Part shown: positions 59,968 to 64,000 of the stretch, one piece after another | How the letters are laid out: each line of letters opens with the position of its first letter | Numbering within the stretch: the stretch's first letter is position 1 | Assembly (NCBI GenBank): GCA_022702705.1 | Contig: CM040423.1 | Span: forward strand, 39,384,392-39,448,391 | Direction: 5' to 3' | Length of the DNA: 64,000 bases | DNA from: Papilionanthe hookeriana x Papilionanthe teres | Lineage: Eukaryota > Streptophyta > Magnoliopsida > Asparagales > Orchidaceae | Notes under the pieces: model-generated | Told to the model about the DNA's origin: nothing | What the model saw: only the letters and a program-made list of their open reading frames with translations | Database searches by the model: none | Program-made: the position numbers and the translations under genes

Positions 59968-60205
59968 TTTGCATACATGACAAACAATTTTTACATATTT
60001 ATATATCTAACACCTAAAGTTTGATATTTACACTTTCAACACCTCGATGTCATAAACCTATGCATGAAATATATATTCCGCATTTAAGAAGATATTTATG
60101 GTAGTTTTTGTATGAGATGTTCAATATTTGAAAGGTATGTAAGTAAGAGTTTAGGAGTTGGAAATGTAAATACATAAGACTTGTGTGGTATGATTGTAGA
60201 TGACT
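59968..60205. mobile_element. MITE with long TIRs, copy 2
   Basis: Left arm TTGCATACATGACAAACAAT and TATATCTAACACCTAAAGTT; right arm inverted (GGAAATGTAAATACATAAGA, CTTGTGTGGTATGATTGTAG). Same family as 52417-52645. Confidence 0.65.
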
Positions 60206-60532
60206 CTATCAAACTTCTTAGAACTTATGAGAGTATCAAAATTTGTATTTGTGGCCAAATATAAATTTTTAAAATATCAACTAACATCATGAGCATAAAA
60301 TTTATATTGCCAAATTAGAGTTTTGATGCAAAAAATACATCTTAAGACATATAAAACAAGGATTTTGTAGATCACATTAAGTTATTGATGCTCGGATCAC
60401 TCAACTTAGGCCATGATAGGTCACAATAGCCCATCAAAACTGAGTAAAAAATCCACTTTGTGAACATGTGTTAAGGGTTTTGTATCATGCCTCTACCAGT
60501 GTTGATTCCTTGATAACTATTGAGAACCCCAC

Positions 60533-60555
60533 ACCACACACACACACACACACAT
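60533..60555. repeat. CA microsatellite
   Basis: CACACA run of about 22 bp. Confidence 0.9.
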
Positions 60556-60607
60556 ATAGTGTGTACTAGTGGCATTTACATGCTTTAGACAGTAATCATT
60601 ATTTTAA

Positions 60608-60850
60608 AATTGGGACATTTACATACATACCAAACAATTTTTAGGTACTTATAAACTCTTATATTTACATGCATATTATTCAAATTTTTAACATCAAATC
60701 AAAAATATTATCAATACTATTTTTTTAATAAGTGAAATATACTTTTTTTAGGCATATGTTTATAATAACAAAGTATTATAAGTGTATATATCAAAGTTTG
60801 GGAGTTAGATGTGTATATATATAAGAATAGTGTGGTATTTATCTAAAATC
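60608..60850. mobile_element. MITE with long TIRs, copy 3
   Basis: Left arm TTTACATACATACCAAACAA and TTTTTAGGTACTTATAAACT; right arm inverted (AGTTAGATGTGTATATATAT, AAGAATAGTGTGGTATTTAT). Same family, more decayed. Confidence 0.65.
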
Positions 60851-61059
60851 CTCTTTAAATATTCCTTTAAAAAAATATACTTATATAAGTCTTCATGAGA
60901 GAAAGTGATCAACCCTTCTCACTTTTATGGGAGAGCAAGAAAAGAAGGTCATCAAAGTTAAAAACTTGACAAAAGCCTTAACATGATCAAGAAATACACT
61001 TAATAAGGAAAAATAGAAAAAGGGCTAAGAGATACACTCACCACAAAGTTTGAGTTCAT

Positions 61060-61400
61060 CTAAAGATCAAGAGATTTTAATCTTATGCACTACTTAGGTG
61101 TCGTTGATGAGCTCTTAGTGGAGTCAAACCTAGGAACTCAACGTTGTGCTTATGACTTTTATTGCAAGTAGGGATAATTCGGTTATCTGGCTTTATTTAC
61201 TTGTATGTCATAATCCTTATTATAAAAGGGACTTAGGGCTCATGAGAGAGTTGTGGTGAGAAGTACAGAAGTTGTAACCCCTAGCCTCATCCGGTGTTAT
61301 TGAAATCACCCTCCCCGTGGACTTTCACGTAAATCATTGTTTGATCAGAGCGTGTTTCAGCTTGGACAACAATAGATCTGGAGTGTTTTGTCTGGCATTT
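61060..61400 (+). mobile_element. possible solo LTR fragment
   Basis: A TATA-like TTATTATAAAAGGGAC near 61208, then a leader and the phrase CACCCTCCCCGTGGAC with CACGTAAATCATTG, which resembles the R-U5 region of plant copia LTRs. The ends are not defined. Confidence 0.3.
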
Positions 61401-61809
61401 TTTGCAGTATGTGGTCCAAAGTGCTTTACCGAAAATTTAGAATTTCGGCGGCAAGTAGGCGGCTTAGACGTGCGGCAGGAGGGACCGCGCAGGAGGGACC
61501 GCGATAACAGAGAGATTGTAGTGGGAGACTGCAGCGGTTCAAATTTAGGGGTGAAATATAATAATAGATAAATTTTGGGTGCTATCTACTTATAAAAAAC
61601 CCTAAATGAATCCTATAATCATTTCAATAAAATAAAATAAAATAAAACTAAAAATGCCATCTTTCTGATTCTGCCGGACTAGTTGGATTTTTACTAATAA
61701 GATATATAAACCCTTATCTGGAGTCCTTTCCGGCCAAAACTCGTCCCAATCCCATCAATAAACTCAGCTTCCACAAAGCAGCAAAAGCAACACGGAGAAA
61801 GGGAAGGAG

Positions 61810-62442
61810 ATGAAGAAGCTCTACAGTGGCAAAGGTAAGAGGATCCACCCCTCACCTCCCCCTTCCTCTCCATGGGACTTCCTCGCCGCTCTCCCCGCCG
61901 CCCTCCTCTCCCTTGCCGCCGCACTCTCGCCGGAGGAGAAAGAAGTCCTCGTCTACCTCCTTTCCGATACAGCTTCGGGAAAGAAGAAGCCCCATCTATT
62001 TCCTCACCACCAACGAAAGAACCACCCGCCGGAGCTCCGCTGCGGCTGCTTCAGCTGCTACAAAAGCTTCTGGGCTCGTTGGAACGCCTCTCCTAACCAC
62101 CACTTAATCCATCACATCCTCGATGCCGTCGAGGAGTCTCTGCAGTCTCAATCTATTCCTTCTTCCCGGCGCCGCCGCCGCCGCCGTGGAGGACGTCGGA
62201 AGGATTCCGGCGAGGAAATTTCTTCTTCGGCTTCATTTGTTGCAGTGGAGGCGAGTAATCCGGGTGATGTGGATGGGGATGATGAGGGGTATGATGATAA
62301 TGCGGGAGAGGGAGAGGAAGAGGATGAGGAGGAGTTTGATGGGATCGTAGAAGTCGCCGGCGACGTAGGAGATGACCGGAGTCCGGTAAGGAGGCTCGTG
62401 AGCTTTATCGGGGAGAGGGTTTGGGGGGTCTGGAACTATTAA
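61810..62442 (+). CDS. conserved plant protein of unknown function, 210 aa, single exon
   Basis: Intact frame from ATG 61810 to TAA. Start MKKLYSGKGKRIHPSPPPSS, then a hydrophobic helix-like part (about residues 23-40, FLAALPAALLSLAAALSPEE) that continues into VLVYLLSD. A cysteine motif follows: RCGCFSCYKSFWARWNASPN (Cys 78, 80, 83), then LIHHILDAVEESL. An Arg run (120-131), a very acidic part (about 148-187) and the C-terminus RRLVSFIGERVWGVWNY complete it. I recall plant proteins with the same CxCFxCYxSxWxRW and SPNxxLIHxIxDAxE motifs and no known function. The three Cys might bind metal. CT-rich and ATAAAATAAA-type sequences lie upstream; AT/T-rich DNA follows. Confidence 0.8.
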   Translation: MKKLYSGKGKRIHPSPPPSSPWDFLAALPAALLSLAAALSPEEKEVLVYLLSDTASGKKKPHLFPHHQRKNHPPELRCGCFSCYKSFWARWNASPNHHLIHHILDAVEESLQSQSIPSSRRRRRRRGGRRKDSGEEISSSASFVAVEASNPGDVDGDDEGYDDNAGEGEEEDEEEFDGIVEVAGDVGDDRSPVRRLVSFIGERVWGVWNY

Positions 62443-63364
62443 AGGTTCGATTTTTGTTTTGTTGGAGGTGGAAATGGGTGGTTTTGACTTGTTAAAGACG
62501 AAATCATAGGTTTGTTCTTTTGCTCCATCTTCTTCTTCTTCTTGTAAGGATTTCTGGTGTTGCCCTAATTCTGACTCTCCCAGTTCCTTAAATTCTCTTG
62601 TATATTATTTTTTTTTTTTCTTTTTTTTTTCCTTTTTTTTGTGTTATGTGATAAAAGATTGCAGCTATATGGAAAATTATGGGCCTTAATGGCTGTTCTT
62701 GTTGAGTTTAAGGTGAAAATTGTTGTTTTTATTTGATTTAAAAGAATTTATTTTTCCAGTTCTTGAGAAGTTTTGATAGATGGTAAAGGACATTTAAAAA
62801 TCAAATTTTTAACAAAAATTAAGATTTTTATAATTTTAAGAAAATATAAGCTTTTGTAATTTAGTTGGCAAGAATATGTTTGCAGCAAAATTTAAAGATT
62901 TAAATTTTAATATTTTGATGATTATATTATTTTCATATTATTTAATGCATCTAAATTTTTTTTCCTTTCTCATAAATAATAAATCCTGAAATAAATAAAT
63001 AATCAAACAGTTTAGGTGTTACATGTCAATTAATATTTAGATTTTAATCCTCCCAAAATTTATGGAATATAAATTTGCCGGATTTTTTAAATCCTATATT
63101 TCTATTTAAGTTAAGGGTGTGTTCAGAGCAGCTTGTGTTTTTCCATAGAAGCCGTTTATTTAGAAATGTGGACCTTAAGGTTCGATCTGTATTCGAAATA
63201 AACTGTATTTTCAGATAAACTGCTTAAAACGGATAATTTGCCTTTTTTTTCAACTGGGAAATATTTTATTTTTTAAATAATTGGCATCCTCTAAATTAGA
63301 CAAATGTGTAGTGCTGTGCTGGTTTCTAAATTTAATAATAATGATTCATTTTAATGTAATATAA
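62443..63364. other. 3' flank, non-coding
   Basis: T-rich tracts (62608-62640) and AT-rich DNA. The first few hundred bases probably hold the 3' untranslated region of the preceding gene. Confidence 0.45.
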
Positions 63365-63600
63365 AAAAATTGGGGTTATAAGTGTAAAAATTAAAATTTA
63401 GGTGTTTGTTGTATAAATATATAAGAATTTTGTGGTATGCATGTAAACGAGCCTTTAATTTGTTTACCTTAATGCCAACCAACTAATAAAAATTAAAAAA
63501 AAGTTTTACATACATGCCACTCAATTCTTATGTATTTACATATAGAACATCTAAATTTTAGTTTTTATATATATACCATCTTACGAGTGCATTTGTAAAT
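63365..63600. mobile_element. MITE arms (copy 4), right-type then left-type arm
   Basis: 63365-63455 is a right-type arm (ATTTAGGTGTTTGTTG, AAGAATTTTGTGGTATGCAT). 63505-63600 is a left-type arm (TTTTACATACATGCCACTCA, ATTCTTATGTATTTACATAT). The order is reversed relative to complete copies, so these are two truncated elements or a read-through pair. A further left-type relic lies at 63735-63840. Confidence 0.55.
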
Positions 63601-63850
63601 CTATACTTCAGTCTTTTTGTTTATGTGAGGATTGGCATTATTATGCATAAAGCTGAGAAAGCATTGGACGCTTTGGAACTTTGCTTTGTGGCAGAAATAG
63701 TGCTAATCTTTAGTCTTTTGTTTGTTTATTTGTAAGATTTAAATAAATACCTCAAAATTATTATGTATTTACATATCTAGTACATATATTTTAATTTTTG
63801 GCTTACATGTCGTCTTGTCTATGCATGAAAATGTGGTTTAGTTTGATGTG

Positions 63851-64000
63851 ATATGAAATATTTAGGCTGTATAAATAGAGTTCTTGCTACTTGTTAGATG
63901 TGAGGTGCACCGGATATTTCTGACCTCAAATGCGTCGTCGCCAAGCCACCACTGTTACAAAACTAGTAACTTGGTTGTGCTCTATTCGGCTCGATCAAAT
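63851..64000. other. window end, nothing recognised
   Basis: A TATA-like CTGTATAAATAGAG near 63868 could be a promoter or part of another LTR continuing beyond the window. Confidence 0.3.

Noticed and set aside
61826..62350. Alternative frames inside the unknown gene
   Set aside because: The long frame from 61810 has the conserved motifs; the others are GC-rich shadows.

Overview
This is a repeat-rich stretch of nuclear DNA from a flowering plant. Introns, a nuclear gene for a plastid ribosomal protein, Ty1/copia and Ty3-type elements, LINEs, hAT, MULE and MITE families all fit an angiosperm. A monocot is possible, but the sequence does not settle it. Only three ordinary gene loci are convincing: exon 1 of plastid ribosomal protein S21 (minus, about 7.15-7.57 kb), exon 1 of a SOBER1-like carboxylesterase (plus, 36.8-37.1 kb), and an intact single-exon conserved gene of unknown function (plus, 61.8-62.4 kb). 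Almost everything else is transposon or tandem repeat. I saw no tRNA, rRNA or CRISPR array.

Left part (1-7.6 kb): a truncated minus-strand copia element with one LTR, a decayed array of roughly 47-bp repeats, a short 36-bp array, two neighbouring MITE-like elements rich in GGATTTAGTAAATCC, then the S21 exon.

Centre-left (7.67-22.13 kb): the most notable object, a Mutator-like element of about 14.5 kb with terminal inverted repeats of about 300 bp. On the plus strand it carries a FAR1-type transposase gene (FAR1 domain, MULE transposase core, SWIM finger, two small 3' introns). On the minus strand it carries a plant-mobile-domain-like plus Ulp1 (C48) cysteine-protease gene, with His, Asp and Cys recognisable, and an unrecognised spliced gene. 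Ten or so copies of a roughly 440-bp repeat sit between and beside the genes; each has a pair of GGAATATTCC-type palindromes 41-43 bp apart. The coding parts are broken by small indels although protein-level similarity is well kept. One end of the element lies about 100 bp from the S21 start codon.

Centre (22.4-36.6 kb): a complete copia element (22471-29045, 5-bp duplication AACTC, PBS and PPT visible), a very decayed possible LINE, a degraded gypsy-type putative transposase gene with its own TATA box, and a non-autonomous hAT element with an 8-bp target duplication.

Centre-right (36.8-53 kb): the carboxylesterase exon with no visible following exon, two RTE-type LINE tails in opposite orientations, a 98%-identical 205-bp tandem duplication, a long LTR-like block, a 1.6-kb satellite built of 36+36+33-bp subunits, an 86-bp repeat array, and further hAT copies.

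Right part (53-64 kb): a complete 2.4-kb non-autonomous LTR retrotransposon (duplication TATAT), a 5'-truncated LINE, several copies of a MITE with long TIRs, and the intact unknown gene.
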